Source of the DNA: an uncultured Chlorobiaceae bacterium
GTDB taxonomy: Bacteria; Bacteroidota; Chlorobiia; Chlorobiales; Chlorobiaceae
NCBI GenBank assembly: GCA_903994455.1
Contig: CAJEXI010000006.1
Span: 53,046 to 117,045 of the forward strand
Direction: 5' to 3'
Length of the DNA: 64,000 nt
Both the position numbers and the translations under genes were made by a program. Positions 19,519-28,641 of this stretch are shown here, one piece after another. The notes below the pieces were generated by a model, which saw only the letters and a list, made by a program, of their open reading frames with translations, was not told the DNA's origin and ran no database searches. Numbering within the stretch: the stretch's first letter is position 1; every line of letters starts with the position of its first letter.

Positions 19519-21576
19519 TTAACGAGCCACAAAAATATCCTGCACAGCTAAAAGAAGAGCATTGAGAGAAAACGGCTTCTGAATAAAGTTCACGCTTTGG
19601 TCAAGTAACCCGTGACCTGTAATGATGTTTGTGGTGTAACCCGACATAAACAGGGTTTTAAGGTCTGGATAGAGCAAAAGAAGCTTTTTTGACAGATCAC
19701 AGCCGTTCATTTCTGGCAACACAACATCAGTCAAAAGCAGGTGAATTGTACCCGTCTGTTCCCCGGCAATACTGATAGCCTCCCCGGGGGTTGCCGCATT
19801 GAGTACCGTATATCCGTTATTTTCAAGCGTAAACTTACAGATATTCAGGATATCAGGTTCGTCTTCAACAAGCAATATCGTTTCTTTGCGGTGACTGATC
19901 GGAGACGGAAGTTCACGCTCTTCCAATTCTTCATAACCGGGATGCCGGGGCAGATAAATTGTAAAACTGCTCCCCTGGCCACGCTCACTCCGGCAATCAA
20001 TAAAGGAGTTGTTCTGCTTGACAATACCATAGACTGTAGAAAGCCCCATGCCTGTGCCTTTTCCCTCACCCTTGGTGGTAAAAAACGGCTCAAAAATATG
20101 GGGCAGATCTTTTTTATCAATACCGCAACCGTTATCGGTCACGACAAGCATCACGTAGCTGCCCGGTTTTTTACAGGGATGTCCTGCAATGCATTCAGCT
20201 TTTTCAACATGAACCACCTCTGTTCTGATAATAATTTTGCCGATTCCGCTTATGGCATCACGTGAGTTGACGCAAAGGTTTCCGAGAACAAGATCTATTT
20301 GAGAAGGATCAATCTTGACAAGAATACGATGACGTTCTGGTATCCACACCAGAAAGATATTCTCTCCTATCATTCGCCTCAAAAATGGAAGCATCCTTTC
20401 AACCATCGTGTTCAGATCAAGAATAATTGGCATCACCACCTGTTTTTGTGAAAACGCAAGGAGTTGACGGGTCAAATCGGCAGACTGTTCCACGGCTTTG
20501 AGAATAATCTTCAGATTATTGAGCACCGGTTCTTCAACAAAGTGCATAGAAATGGCCATTTCGACATTGCCAAGTATTATTCCCAACATATTATTGAAGT
20601 CGTGAGCTATACCACCGGCAAGCTGACCTACCAGCTCCATTTTCTGTGCCTGCAAAAGCACTGCCTGTATTTTTTGTTCAGATTGCTCTGCCCGTTTGCG
20701 AATGACAATATCCCATGCAAGATTTGCAAGAGCGCTCACCATCCTCAAATCATCCTCATCATAGTCATAGGGTTTATCTCCAACACAAAAAATTGCTGCA
20801 ACTTCTGTACCCCGCATTAACGGAATTATGACTCGTCGCGGACTATCGGAGTAGAAATCCGTCTTGCTCCGAAAATTTGAGGGCGTTGAAGAAGTATTGT
20901 AAATCACGCCATTCTGTTCTTTTACAACATCGGCCAACATCTCCTCTTCTGTGAACGAAGGATATGCTCCGTTTTCTTCCAGCGTTGCTGTCCTGATTTG
21001 CATCCTGGAAGAGAAGACCCTTGATAAGGGTATTGTTGGATCGTCATCAATAATGTGGCAGAAACCAGTCGTGCTCTCTGTCAGAGATTCAGCCTCATCA
21101 AGTGTCGCCCTCAATAACTCCTCAACAGAATGTGACTCCATATTAAGAAGACGTAAACGAAATGCCGTTATGGCTTCAAAACGCTTACGCTCAGTAATAT
21201 CGATACCAATGGCGATAACAAACGGGTTGCCATTGACCATTATTCTCCGACCAGTTATCATCCGCCATTGGAATTTTGGCCCTCCGCGAAGCAGGACTCT
21301 TCCTTCAGAAGTTACTTCAACACCAAACTTCAAAATGTTCTGCATCGACTCAAAAGCATAAACTTTATCGTCAGGATGAATAACATCAAGGGCATTAGTA
21401 GAGCGCATCTCATTTTCGGGTTTCCCGACTATCTCATCGCGGTGATAGGCATTCCACCAAACAAGTTGTCCGTTGGCATCATTAATTGAAAAGGAACCGG
21501 GAATACTTTCCACTACAGCTTTGCTGAAAGCGGAATTATACTCCCACCTCGTTTCTTCTGTCGAAAAAGTCTCCAT
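19519..21576 (-). CDS. Hybrid sensor histidine kinase (PAS-GAF-HisKA-HATPase-REC)
   Basis: 685 residues, no membrane segment, so a cytoplasmic sensor. Order: PAS/PAC (about 20-135), GAF (150-290), HisKA with phospho-acceptor His325 in GGIAHDFNNMLG, HATPase with DNGCGIDKKDLPHIFEPFFTTK and the G-rich GKGTGMGLSTVYG box, then a C-terminal receiver with acceptor Asp617 in LLLTDVVLPEMNG. The form HDFNN is typical of NtrB-like and cyanobacterial/deltaproteobacterial hybrid kinases. No output domain or adjacent response regulator exists, so the signal must go on through an Hpt protein or a distant regulator. The ligand is unknown. Confidence 0.92.
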   Translation of the reverse strand: METFSTEETRWEYNSAFSKAVVESIPGSFSINDANGQLVWWNAYHRDEIVGKPENEMRSTNALDVIHPDDKVYAFESMQNILKFGVEVTSEGRVLLRGGPKFQWRMITGRRIMVNGNPFVIAIGIDITERKRFEAITAFRLRLLNMESHSVEELLRATLDEAESLTESTTGFCHIIDDDPTIPLSRVFSSRMQIRTATLEENGAYPSFTEEEMLADVVKEQNGVIYNTSSTPSNFRSKTDFYSDSPRRVIIPLMRGTEVAAIFCVGDKPYDYDEDDLRMVSALANLAWDIVIRKRAEQSEQKIQAVLLQAQKMELVGQLAGGIAHDFNNMLGIILGNVEMAISMHFVEEPVLNNLKIILKAVEQSADLTRQLLAFSQKQVVMPIILDLNTMVERMLPFLRRMIGENIFLVWIPERHRILVKIDPSQIDLVLGNLCVNSRDAISGIGKIIIRTEVVHVEKAECIAGHPCKKPGSYVMLVVTDNGCGIDKKDLPHIFEPFFTTKGEGKGTGMGLSTVYGIVKQNNSFIDCRSERGQGSSFTIYLPRHPGYEELEERELPSPISHRKETILLVEDEPDILNICKFTLENNGYTVLNAATPGEAISIAGEQTGTIHLLLTDVVLPEMNGCDLSKKLLLLYPDLKTLFMSGYTTNIITGHGLLDQSVNFIQKPFSLNALLLAVQDIFVAR

Positions 21577-21756
21577 TGTATTATTACTTATTTTCGTTAC
21601 TATCAGAAATTCTGTGACGCATCCACATTCGCGGAGATTCCCTTCAACACAAGATGTTTGCTGGATGTAAGCGTATTTTTGTCTGTAAAGGTTTTAAGTC
21701 TAAATGTAATAAAAAGAATACTTGTATTACAGGATCAAACTTCCCCTGCCACCTCC

Positions 21757-22347
21757 ATGAAACTCTTTTTTAGTCGGGTCTTGATTGTGCTTTTCTCGAT
21801 AAGCGTCATGGCCGCACTCTTTTTTGTAAGTCTTGGTGTTCTTGTTTCACAATACGGGGAGACTCCCCAAAAAACCGATGTCATCATTGTGTTGGGAGGT
21901 GATAATGGACTTCGAATACAGAAAGGGGCTGAACTTTACCATGCCGGGTATGCCAGCCATATTATTCTGACAGGTATTGATGAACGGTTTTACCGTCCAA
22001 ATCACCCCAACTGGCGTGAACGACGAATGATGGAGCTCGGTGTGCCGAAAAATGCCATGAAGGTCGATGCTCAATCAAAAACAACTTGGGAGGAAGCCTT
22101 GAATACCTCAAAGACAATGGAAAAAAAAGGATGGAAAAGTGCACTTGTCGTCAGCGACCCGCCGCACCTGCTCCGCCTTCATCAGACTTGGAGCAGGGCA
22201 TTTGAAGGTTCATCAAAAAAATTTATTCTGATTCAGACAAATCCCGGATGGTGGAACAGAATTCTTTGGTGGAAAAACAAAAAAAGCTGCCAGTTTGTCA
22301 TCAACGAAATCAAAAAAAACCTTTTTTACGCGGCAGTACATTATTGA
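21757..22347 (+). CDS. DUF218 (YdcF/SanA-like) membrane-anchored protein
   Basis: 196 residues from the ATG at 21757. An in-frame start at 21658 would add 33 residues that do not look like the family. One N-terminal membrane segment (residues 5-28) is followed by the DUF218 fold: DVIIVLGGDNGLRIQKGAELY, HIILTG, then ALVVSDPPHLLRLHQTW. Family members are linked to envelope barrier functions and vancomycin sensitivity, biochemical role unsettled. It converges on hcp with a 3-base gap. Confidence 0.8.
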   Translation: MKLFFSRVLIVLFSISVMAALFFVSLGVLVSQYGETPQKTDVIIVLGGDNGLRIQKGAELYHAGYASHIILTGIDERFYRPNHPNWRERRMMELGVPKNAMKVDAQSKTTWEEALNTSKTMEKKGWKSALVVSDPPHLLRLHQTWSRAFEGSSKKFILIQTNPGWWNRILWWKNKKSCQFVINEIKKNLFYAAVHY

Positions 22348-22350
22348 CAA

Positions 22351-23979
22351 TCAGGTTCCTGCCATCATAGCTTCAACATCGGCCACAACAGCTCCAACAG
22401 GTTTTATATCAAATTTCTCAACCAGTGCAGCCACGACATTCGGAGTGAGAAACTCGGGAAGTGTTGGCCCGAGGCGAATGCCTTTCACACCAAGATAAAG
22501 CAAGGCTAGCAGAACCGTTACAGCTTTCTGCTCATACCACGCAATGTCGAAAGAGATTGGCAGATCATTGATATCCTCAAGCGCAAAAACCTCTTTGAGT
22601 TTCAGGGCGATGATGGCAAGCGAGTAGGAGTCGTTGCACTGACCGGCATCAAGCACACGAGGAATGCCACCGATATCGCCAAGCTCAAGCTTGTTGTAGC
22701 GGTACTTTGCACAACCTGCTGTCAGAATAATGGTATCGTTCGGCAATGCCGCAGCAACATCGGTATAGTAACGGCGAGAAGCATGTCGGCCATCACAACC
22801 GGCCATCACAATAAAACGCTTGACTGCGCCTGATTTGACCGCTTCGACCACCTTGTCGGCAAGCGCAAACACCTGGTTGTGCGCAAAGCCCCCGACAATC
22901 TCGCCATTTTCAAGTTCTACTGGCGATGAACAGGTTTTGGCAAGTGCAACAAGGGCAGAAAAGTCTTTTTGGCCACCCTCTGATCTGGCGGGAATATGTT
23001 TCAGCCCCGGATAACCCGCCATACCGGTAGTAAACATCCTGTTGCGATACACTTCACGCACCGGAACAATGCAGTTCGTTGTCATGAGAATCGGGCCATT
23101 GAAAGAGTCAAACTCCTTGTCCTGAGACCACCAGGAACCACCATAATTGCCAACGAAGTGAGCATATTTCTTGAAGGCGGGATAGTAATGTGCCGGAAGC
23201 ATTTCGCAGTGGGTATAGACATCAACCCCTGTTCCTTCTGTCTGTTTGAGCAGATCCTCCAGATCACGCAGGTCATGACCTGAAATCAGAATACCCGGAT
23301 TTTTGCCAACACCGGTTTTCACCATGGTAATCTCGGGATGCCCATAAGTGTCAGTATTTGCCTTGTCGAGCAGCGCCATTGCCTTGACAGCCACGCCACC
23401 AGTTTCCAGTACGAGGGCGGTCAGCTCGTCAGCCGAAAGATCTTTGGTTAGTGCAGCAAGGCCTTTGACGTAAAAAGCATAAATATCATCATCGTGATAG
23501 CCAAGAACGGCTGCATGATCGCTATAGGCTGCAAGTCCCTTGATACCAAAGAGCACAAGGCTTTTCAGTGAACGAAGATCTTCGTTTTCACTGAGGCTGT
23601 CGAGACCGACAGAGAGCGCTTTCGAAAGAAACTCCTCCTTTGAACTGCCACTCCACTGTGCTGCATCATGAGCAGGCTTCTGATCCTGCGCAGAATTCAG
23701 CTCATCACGCAAGGCAAGGGTTTTGAGTATCTGCACAACAATCGCATCTTCATCAAAATTGGTATTGGTAACGGTGACAAAAAGCGACTCACTGATAAGC
23801 TGGCCAACGTTTCTTGATACACCCTCATGCAGTTGTTCAGCCGAAAGCGCAAGCCCTTCAGTTGCATACACCAGTACATCCTGAAGTTTTGCGGTCAATT
23901 CATCCTTTCCGCACACTCCTCTGGCTCTGCATCCGGTGCCATGAATGCTCTCCTGACATTGGTTACAAGACATTCCCAT
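22351..23979 (-). CDS. hcp: Hybrid cluster protein (hydroxylamine reductase / NO reductase)
   Basis: About 542 residues. The N-terminal cysteine motif [13 protein letters not shown]...C binds the cubane cluster. Later Cys, His and Glu residues (for example [30 protein letters not shown] and [10 protein letters not shown]) bind the hybrid Fe-S-O cluster. Hcp reduces hydroxylamine in vitro and handles nitric oxide and S-nitrosylation in anaerobes. I choose ATG 23979: GGAGGA lies six bases before it, while the ATG at 23994 overlaps that Shine-Dalgarno. It is second in an operon behind an Rrf2 regulator. Confidence 0.95.
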   Translation of the reverse strand: MGMSCNQCQESIHGTGCRARGVCGKDELTAKLQDVLVYATEGLALSAEQLHEGVSRNVGQLISESLFVTVTNTNFDEDAIVVQILKTLALRDELNSAQDQKPAHDAAQWSGSSKEEFLSKALSVGLDSLSENEDLRSLKSLVLFGIKGLAAYSDHAAVLGYHDDDIYAFYVKGLAALTKDLSADELTALVLETGGVAVKAMALLDKANTDTYGHPEITMVKTGVGKNPGILISGHDLRDLEDLLKQTEGTGVDVYTHCEMLPAHYYPAFKKYAHFVGNYGGSWWSQDKEFDSFNGPILMTTNCIVPVREVYRNRMFTTGMAGYPGLKHIPARSEGGQKDFSALVALAKTCSSPVELENGEIVGGFAHNQVFALADKVVEAVKSGAVKRFIVMAGCDGRHASRRYYTDVAAALPNDTIILTAGCAKYRYNKLELGDIGGIPRVLDAGQCNDSYSLAIIALKLKEVFALEDINDLPISFDIAWYEQKAVTVLLALLYLGVKGIRLGPTLPEFLTPNVVAALVEKFDIKPVGAVVADVEAMMAGT

Positions 23980-24060
23980 CGTTCTATCCTCCATTGTTAT
24001 ATTGTTATTTTAATCTTCGGCGAGAGCAAAATTGCCAATCTCCTCTCATCCTTCAGCATA

Positions 24061-24522
24061 TTATTTATTTTCTGTCGCTTCCATGTTGCCCGATGCCAGC
24101 ATGACATGATCAGCCAATGTCAGTTTACGAAGAAGCTTCCCTATCGTAACTTGTTCAAATTCGTTATTGACCACCTGCTCTATCCGCATGATTTCGTGGC
24201 GAAGGACACATCGCGAACGATTGGCACAAATCTGCTTGCGAAACATGCACTCCGACACCTGCACCGTCCCCTGAAAAATCTCAATCAACTGTTTGACACG
24301 AATCTCATCAGGATCTTTTTCCAGCATAAACCCGCCCTGAACACCCTCCTTCGACACAATCAAATCGTGGCGGATCATCTCCTGTAACACACCACGAAGA
24401 AACTGGTAAGGCATATCCTGCTCAACGGCAATCGTCCTGGCTGAAACATAACTGCCTCTTTTTGCTCCGAGCATCAAGAGAGCCCGTATCGCGTAATCCG
24501 TTTTTTTAGTCAGTACTTTCAT
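24061..24522 (-). CDS. Rrf2-family Fe-S transcription regulator, probable hcp regulator
   Basis: 153 residues. It has an N-terminal winged helix (KKTDYAIRALLML, then PYQFLRGVLQEMIRHDLIVSKEGVQGGFML) and a C-terminal cysteine cluster C-x7-C-x5-C (residues about 92-106, MFRKQIC...SRC), the pattern that holds a [2Fe-2S] cluster in IscR/NsrR/RirA-type proteins. Its gene is directly upstream of hcp on the same strand (about 80 bases to the hcp start), which fits an NsrR-like nitric-oxide or redox sensor. The promoter overlaps a palindrome, so autorepression is likely. Confidence 0.9.
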   Translation of the reverse strand: MKVLTKKTDYAIRALLMLGAKRGSYVSARTIAVEQDMPYQFLRGVLQEMIRHDLIVSKEGVQGGFMLEKDPDEIRVKQLIEIFQGTVQVSECMFRKQICANRSRCVLRHEIMRIEQVVNNEFEQVTIGKLLRKLTLADHVMLASGNMEATENK

Positions 24523-24533
24523 TGCTTTTCTTA

Positions 24534-24570
24534 ATTGATATCAATATAGTGTCAGTTTAGAATATATCAA
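24534..24570 (-). promoter_or_regulatory. Promoter and palindromic operator of the rrf2-hcp operon
   Basis: Read on the minus strand there is TTGATA (24570-24565) and TATATT (24548-24543) with a 16-base spacer, a good sigma-70 type promoter. The perfect 12-base palindrome ATTGATATCAAT (24534-24545) overlaps the -10 end, where a repressor would block transcription. It lies 12-23 bases upstream of the start codon of the Rrf2-type gene. Confidence 0.6.
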
Positions 24571-24697
24571 AACTCTTTTTGAAGACAGCCTTTCCAACAC
24601 CAGCATCGGGATATGATTTGTGGACAAAGCCTGCAAACGTTCACAGCCAATCGTGTTCCATGCAACTCCCGGAGATTAAAAAAGAGCGATTATTGAG

Positions 24698-24823
24698 GTG
24701 CCAGAGGAACCACCCCAGTTCTGGTTTGGGCTTCAGATGGATTACGACCTTAAAGTCGCCCTGAACAATGAAGGCACAAATATCGAAAGGGATATCGAGG
24801 CCTGTAATGAGTCAAGATCATAG
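24698..24823 (+). pseudogene. HigA-type antitoxin remnant (C-terminal end only)
   Basis: The plus strand reads QFWFGLQMDYDLKVALN and IERDIEAC before a stop, which is the C-terminal signature of HigA/VapI-type XRE antitoxins. The normally preceding GTxP sequence is present but one base out of frame (GGA ACC ACC CCA), and the HTH part is missing. The rest of the 310-base gap between the Rrf2-type gene and rmuC holds no other recognisable gene. Confidence 0.6.
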
Positions 24824-24832
24824 CACTGTCAG

Positions 24833-26128
24833 TCACTCTTGAGTTCTGTTTTCAGCTTCGTCGGCAAAATTTGGAGGTATCTGGCGGGTTACCTTGGCAC
24901 CAAGCCTCCGAATCTCCTCAACTCTGCCAACAAGATTGCCCCTGCCCTCTTTGATACGCTTCAGCGCAACATCAAACGAATCCGAAACGCTGACAAGTCT
25001 TTTACGCGCCTCCATCATAGCCTCAAAAACGAGAAGGACCTGATCGTATATCTTCCCGGCCTTTTCGGCAATCAGTTCAGCATTGCGGTTCTCATTCTCT
25101 CGCCTCCAGATCTGGGCGATGAGCTTGAGGGTAATCATCAACGTCGTCGGGCCGCACAAGACAACATTTTTACCGGCAAGGTCGTACATCAACTCGGGAT
25201 CGGCCTGCATGACTGCCTGCCATGCAGGTTCTATGGGAATACAAAGAATGACAAAATCGAGCGTCCTGTTACCACCTATGCCACTGTAATCTTTTGCCTG
25301 CAATTCGGCTATATGACGACGGACAGACTGCACATGCTCTTTAAGCGCCGTATGGCGTTGAGCATCATGATCCAGATTACAGAATCGTTCGTACGCAGTA
25401 AGCGACACCTTGGAATCAACAATCACCGCCTTGTTGCCCGGCAATAACACCATAAAATCCGGACGTTTGAGTAAACCATCATCTTCGCGAAAGCTCTCCT
25501 GGGAAATATACTCACGCCCTTTTTCAAGCCCGGAAGCCTCAAAAATTCTCTCAATAATCATTTCGCCCCAGTCACCCTGCTTTTTCGACTCACCCTTGAT
25601 TGCCCGAGCCAGCGTGTTTGCTTCATCGCTGACTCTGCCGCTGAGTCGTTGCAGTTGGCGTACCTCTTCAATGAGCTGCCCCGACAGCGCAGTATCCGTA
25701 TCATGCACCTCCTCAATTCTTTTCCGGTAAGCATCAAGCTGTTCGCGCAAGGGAGAGAGAAGAGCCTCCATGCGTTCGCGGTTCTCCTGACCAAATGCTT
25801 TTCCCCGATCTTCAAAAATCCTGTTGGAGAGATTTTCAAACTCAATTTTTAACCGTGATTCCGACTCCTGCATCAGAGCAGTTTTTTCAGCAGTGCTGCG
25901 TTGTTCGTTACTGATATCAGCCTCAAGCCGCGCTTGCCGAATTTTCAGGCTTTCAAGTTCCAGGGATTTCGATTCAAGCCTCATGGCTACTGCACGCGAT
26001 TCCTCTTCAACACCACGAAGTCGCTGGAGTTCGGCTTTCAGTGGAGTGTCATGGACAATCCGATACGCTACAAAGCCCAGCAGGAGCAGAAGGGCAAGGA
26101 GAAGAGAAAAAGAGAGAACTTCTATCAT
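24833..26128 (-). CDS. rmuC: DNA recombination protein RmuC
   Basis: 431 residues. One N-terminal membrane anchor (residues 5-23), a long coiled coil (about 30-150), then the RmuC nuclease-like core with ALARAIKGESKKQGDWGEMIIERI, RPDFMVLLPGNKAVIVDSKVSL, DFVILCIPIEPAW and GPTTLMITLKLIAQIW. RmuC limits inversions at short inverted repeats in E. coli, and the DSK motif places it in the PD-(D/E)xK superfamily. It is separate from neighbours, with tRNA-Cys divergent upstream. Confidence 0.93.
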   Translation of the reverse strand: MIEVLSFSLLLALLLLLGFVAYRIVHDTPLKAELQRLRGVEEESRAVAMRLESKSLELESLKIRQARLEADISNEQRSTAEKTALMQESESRLKIEFENLSNRIFEDRGKAFGQENRERMEALLSPLREQLDAYRKRIEEVHDTDTALSGQLIEEVRQLQRLSGRVSDEANTLARAIKGESKKQGDWGEMIIERIFEASGLEKGREYISQESFREDDGLLKRPDFMVLLPGNKAVIVDSKVSLTAYERFCNLDHDAQRHTALKEHVQSVRRHIAELQAKDYSGIGGNRTLDFVILCIPIEPAWQAVMQADPELMYDLAGKNVVLCGPTTLMITLKLIAQIWRRENENRNAELIAEKAGKIYDQVLLVFEAMMEARKRLVSVSDSFDVALKRIKEGRGNLVGRVEEIRRLGAKVTRQIPPNFADEAENRTQE

Positions 26129-26197
26129 GATAGTATTAATAACCTGACATTCATTTGAAAAGAATAACTTTTTTTCTTACCTTGACACTCTTGAAAT

Positions 26198-26271
26198 GGC
26201 GAAGTGGCCGAGTGGTCAGGCAGAGGTCTGCAAAACCTTCTACAGCGGTTCGAGTCCGCTCTTCGCCTCCA
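26198..26271 (+). tRNA. tRNA-Cys (GCA)
   Basis: The full cloverleaf can be drawn: acceptor GGCGAAG with CTTCGCC, D arm GCCGAGTGGTCAGGC, anticodon loop CTGCAAA with anticodon GCA, T arm with GGTTCGAGTCC, discriminator U and encoded CCA (26269-26271). Length is 71 bases before CCA, as expected for tRNA-Cys. Confidence 0.95.
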
Positions 26272-26272
26272 T

Positions 26273-26310
26273 GAACAAAAAAAGCCTGCATGATGCAGGC
26301 TTTTTTGTTC
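26273..26310. terminator. Bidirectional terminator after tRNA-Cys
   Basis: A near-perfect long hairpin: GAACAAAAAAAGCCTGCAT folds onto ATGCAGGCTTTTTTGTTC, with A- and T-runs inside the stem so it can act in both directions. It begins two bases after the tRNA CCA and lies 13 bases beyond the stop of the convergent aminotransferase gene. Confidence 0.9.
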
Positions 26311-26322
26311 ACAAAGATCCGG

Positions 26323-27480
26323 CTATCCAATCTTTTCCGCACCAGTAACAATCGCGTTAACAAGCTTTTCAATGGTTGCATCATCCATGAGCACAGGAAT
26401 ATTCAAACAAATACTGCTGCGCAAGAGGATCCCTGTTTTTGGCCAGAGTGCTTCAAGATCAGCGTCGCGGTACTGACTGTACTCACCAAGAAGATGACCC
26501 CATACTCCCGCAAAATGCCAGTCGAGCGCTTCAGGCAGGATTTTGGTGCCAAAACCGTGCTCCGTCAAGTGCGCTTCAAACTGCAGTGCCGCCTGGCGAT
26601 TTCTAACCCTGAAAATCAGGGTGTCCCCTTGTGAACCAGCTTCATCACTGAATGGTCTGAGAATAATATTATCAAGATGGCGTATTGCATCCTTGATTTT
26701 TTTCTTGTTCTTGCTTGATGCAGACAGAATAGTCTCAATTTTGGCAAGCTGGGCCAGGCCAATTGCCGCAGTCACTTCGCTGAGACGCAAATTCAGCCCT
26801 TTGGATCTTCTGGGATCCTTGCCCCTCGGAAGACCAGGCAGGTGCCGATGCCCATGGTCGGAGAACTCGGCTGCACGATCATAGATCTCCTTGTCGTTGG
26901 TGACAATAATGCCGCCCTCACCGGTATGGAGTGTTTTACCCGCATCAAACGAGAACGACGCAACACTGCCAAACGTACCAAGCTTCTGCCCCTTGTATGA
27001 GGCTCCAAGCGCCTGCGCAGCATCCTCTATCAAAATCAGGCCATGCTTCTTGCAAAGTGCCACCAGTTCATCCATTTTCGGGGAGGCCCACATTGGAATA
27101 GCAACTACCGCCTTCGTTGCCGGAGTGATCGCCTTTTCCACCTCAACCGGATCAAGGTGATAAGTTTCATCAAGCTCAACCGGCACCGGTATTGCGCCCA
27201 GAGCACTGATCGCCTCCACTGGAGCTATGAACGTCCATGCTGTTGTTATAACCTCATCACCCGCTCCGATTCCGGCGCCTGCAAGCGCACAATGAATGGC
27301 TGCCGTCCCGGACGAAACAGCATGGGCATACTTGACACCCATCCATGCTGCAAATTTTTCCTCAAATTCTCTTGCTTTATAATTACCTCCGCCGTAACGG
27401 TACAAATTGACCTTTTCCCTGCTGAAAAGTTCCTGTATTTCAGCCAGTTCTTCACGACCGATGAGTTCTGCGCCCGCCAT
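26323..27480 (-). CDS. DegT/DnrJ-type PLP aminotransferase, KdnA-like (Kdo8N synthesis)
   Basis: 385 residues. PLP-binding features are the internal-aldimine Lys182 in SFDAGKTLHTGEGG and Asp153 in LIEDAAQALGAS. The stretches FSDHGH...PRGKDPRRSKGLNLR and FGTKILPEALDWHFAGVWGH resemble KdnA of Shewanella from memory. KdnA aminates 8-oxo-Kdo to give 8-amino-3,8-dideoxy-octulosonate. The next genes on the same strand are an iron-type alcohol dehydrogenase and a CMP-sugar synthetase, the enzymes needed before and after such a step. Other amino sugars cannot be excluded. Confidence 0.75.
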   Translation of the reverse strand: MAGAELIGREELAEIQELFSREKVNLYRYGGGNYKAREFEEKFAAWMGVKYAHAVSSGTAAIHCALAGAGIGAGDEVITTAWTFIAPVEAISALGAIPVPVELDETYHLDPVEVEKAITPATKAVVAIPMWASPKMDELVALCKKHGLILIEDAAQALGASYKGQKLGTFGSVASFSFDAGKTLHTGEGGIIVTNDKEIYDRAAEFSDHGHRHLPGLPRGKDPRRSKGLNLRLSEVTAAIGLAQLAKIETILSASSKNKKKIKDAIRHLDNIILRPFSDEAGSQGDTLIFRVRNRQAALQFEAHLTEHGFGTKILPEALDWHFAGVWGHLLGEYSQYRDADLEALWPKTGILLRSSICLNIPVLMDDATIEKLVNAIVTGAEKIG

Positions 27481-27498
27481 AATAGGTGTCCTGTTCTT

Positions 27499-28629
27499 TT
27501 AGGTTAATTGAAAAACAACATTCAATGCCGATTCTTCGGTAAATTCAACGGGATTGCCCGAAAATGAGCCTTTCAGGGCTTCTGAAGCATTATGCGCAAA
27601 CTCAGCAGCATTACCCTTGCCATATCCATAAGGAACAAGTGAGGGAATCCGAAGCTGTTTGTAGAGTTCATCCATCTCCTCAAGCAGTTCGATGGTTGCC
27701 TCTTTTGGTGAGGGAGTCGAGCGCATGGGGTTGAGCAGAGCGTATTTTTCATAACCATGAAGATGGTTGTAACGCATCACCTCCTTGAGAAATATCGCTC
27801 CGGCAAGACCATGTGGCACTCGATGCTTCACTCCAAGATAATAGGCAAAGCCATTCGTGGGGCCATCGCCGGAATTCATGAGAGCCACTGTGCCACAAAC
27901 ACTGCCTATTGCAAGATCAAGCCGCGACTCTGCCCGGTCGAGCTGATTCTGCTGCAAAGCATAAAAGGTGCGCTGAAATCCTTCAATGGCAAAAATCCTG
28001 CTCAACGCCGTGTGCTTGACTGAACCGAAACTGTCAACGCAGTGCACCAGGCTGTCCATGGCTGAAGCAATAACACTTTCAACAGGCGCAGTCATGGAAA
28101 GCTGAGGATCAATCACTGCTTTTTTAGGAAAATTCTTTCGGCTGTTAATGCCAAGTTTGCGACCCTCAGCCTCGTCAATAAAGACCGCATTATAGCTTAC
28201 CTCAGCACCGCTGCCCAGCAGAGACGGCACGGTAATGAGCGGCAATGGATCGTTCACTCCTGAAGGAAAGCCCTTGAGTGAGAGTGCCGGAACCGCGTTG
28301 GTCATGAGAAGGGCAACTCCTTTGCCAAGGTCAAGTGTACTGCCTCCGCCTATGGCAACAATGACATCCGGCGACTTGGCCCTGAAAAATTCCGCCACAT
28401 TTTCGAGATGAGCGTAAGTTGGCTCACCACCAAATTCATTGCAGTACAATACGGCATCTGTATATCCCGAAACAAGGTTTTTCAGAACATCCTGAAAATA
28501 AAGAGTGCTTGCTACATTGGCATCGTATATGATACCCGGCTTCTTCGCTGACAACTGTGCCAGATGCCCATTCAGGTTCAGCGCTTCGTTAACCCCGATG
28601 ACAAGATCGGTGGATAAAAAGAAATTCAT
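27499..28629 (-). CDS. Iron-containing alcohol dehydrogenase, KdnB-like (Kdo 8-oxidase candidate)
   Basis: 376 residues of the group III alcohol dehydrogenase fold. The NAD motif is AIGGGSTLDLGKG (residues 92-104). Likely metal ligands are Asp192 and His196 (MDSLVHCVD) and His273 in HRVPHGLAGA. The His of the usual HxLG motif reads Tyr (YYLG, residues 263-266), so the metal site differs from the standard one. With the adjacent KdnA-like aminotransferase it would oxidise the C8 hydroxyl of Kdo to the aldehyde. The role is inferred from context. Confidence 0.75.
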   Translation of the reverse strand: MNFFLSTDLVIGVNEALNLNGHLAQLSAKKPGIIYDANVASTLYFQDVLKNLVSGYTDAVLYCNEFGGEPTYAHLENVAEFFRAKSPDVIVAIGGGSTLDLGKGVALLMTNAVPALSLKGFPSGVNDPLPLITVPSLLGSGAEVSYNAVFIDEAEGRKLGINSRKNFPKKAVIDPQLSMTAPVESVIASAMDSLVHCVDSFGSVKHTALSRIFAIEGFQRTFYALQQNQLDRAESRLDLAIGSVCGTVALMNSGDGPTNGFAYYLGVKHRVPHGLAGAIFLKEVMRYNHLHGYEKYALLNPMRSTPSPKEATIELLEEMDELYKQLRIPSLVPYGYGKGNAAEFAHNASEALKGSFSGNPVEFTEESALNVVFQLT

Positions 28630-28641
28630 AAAAACAGTAAT

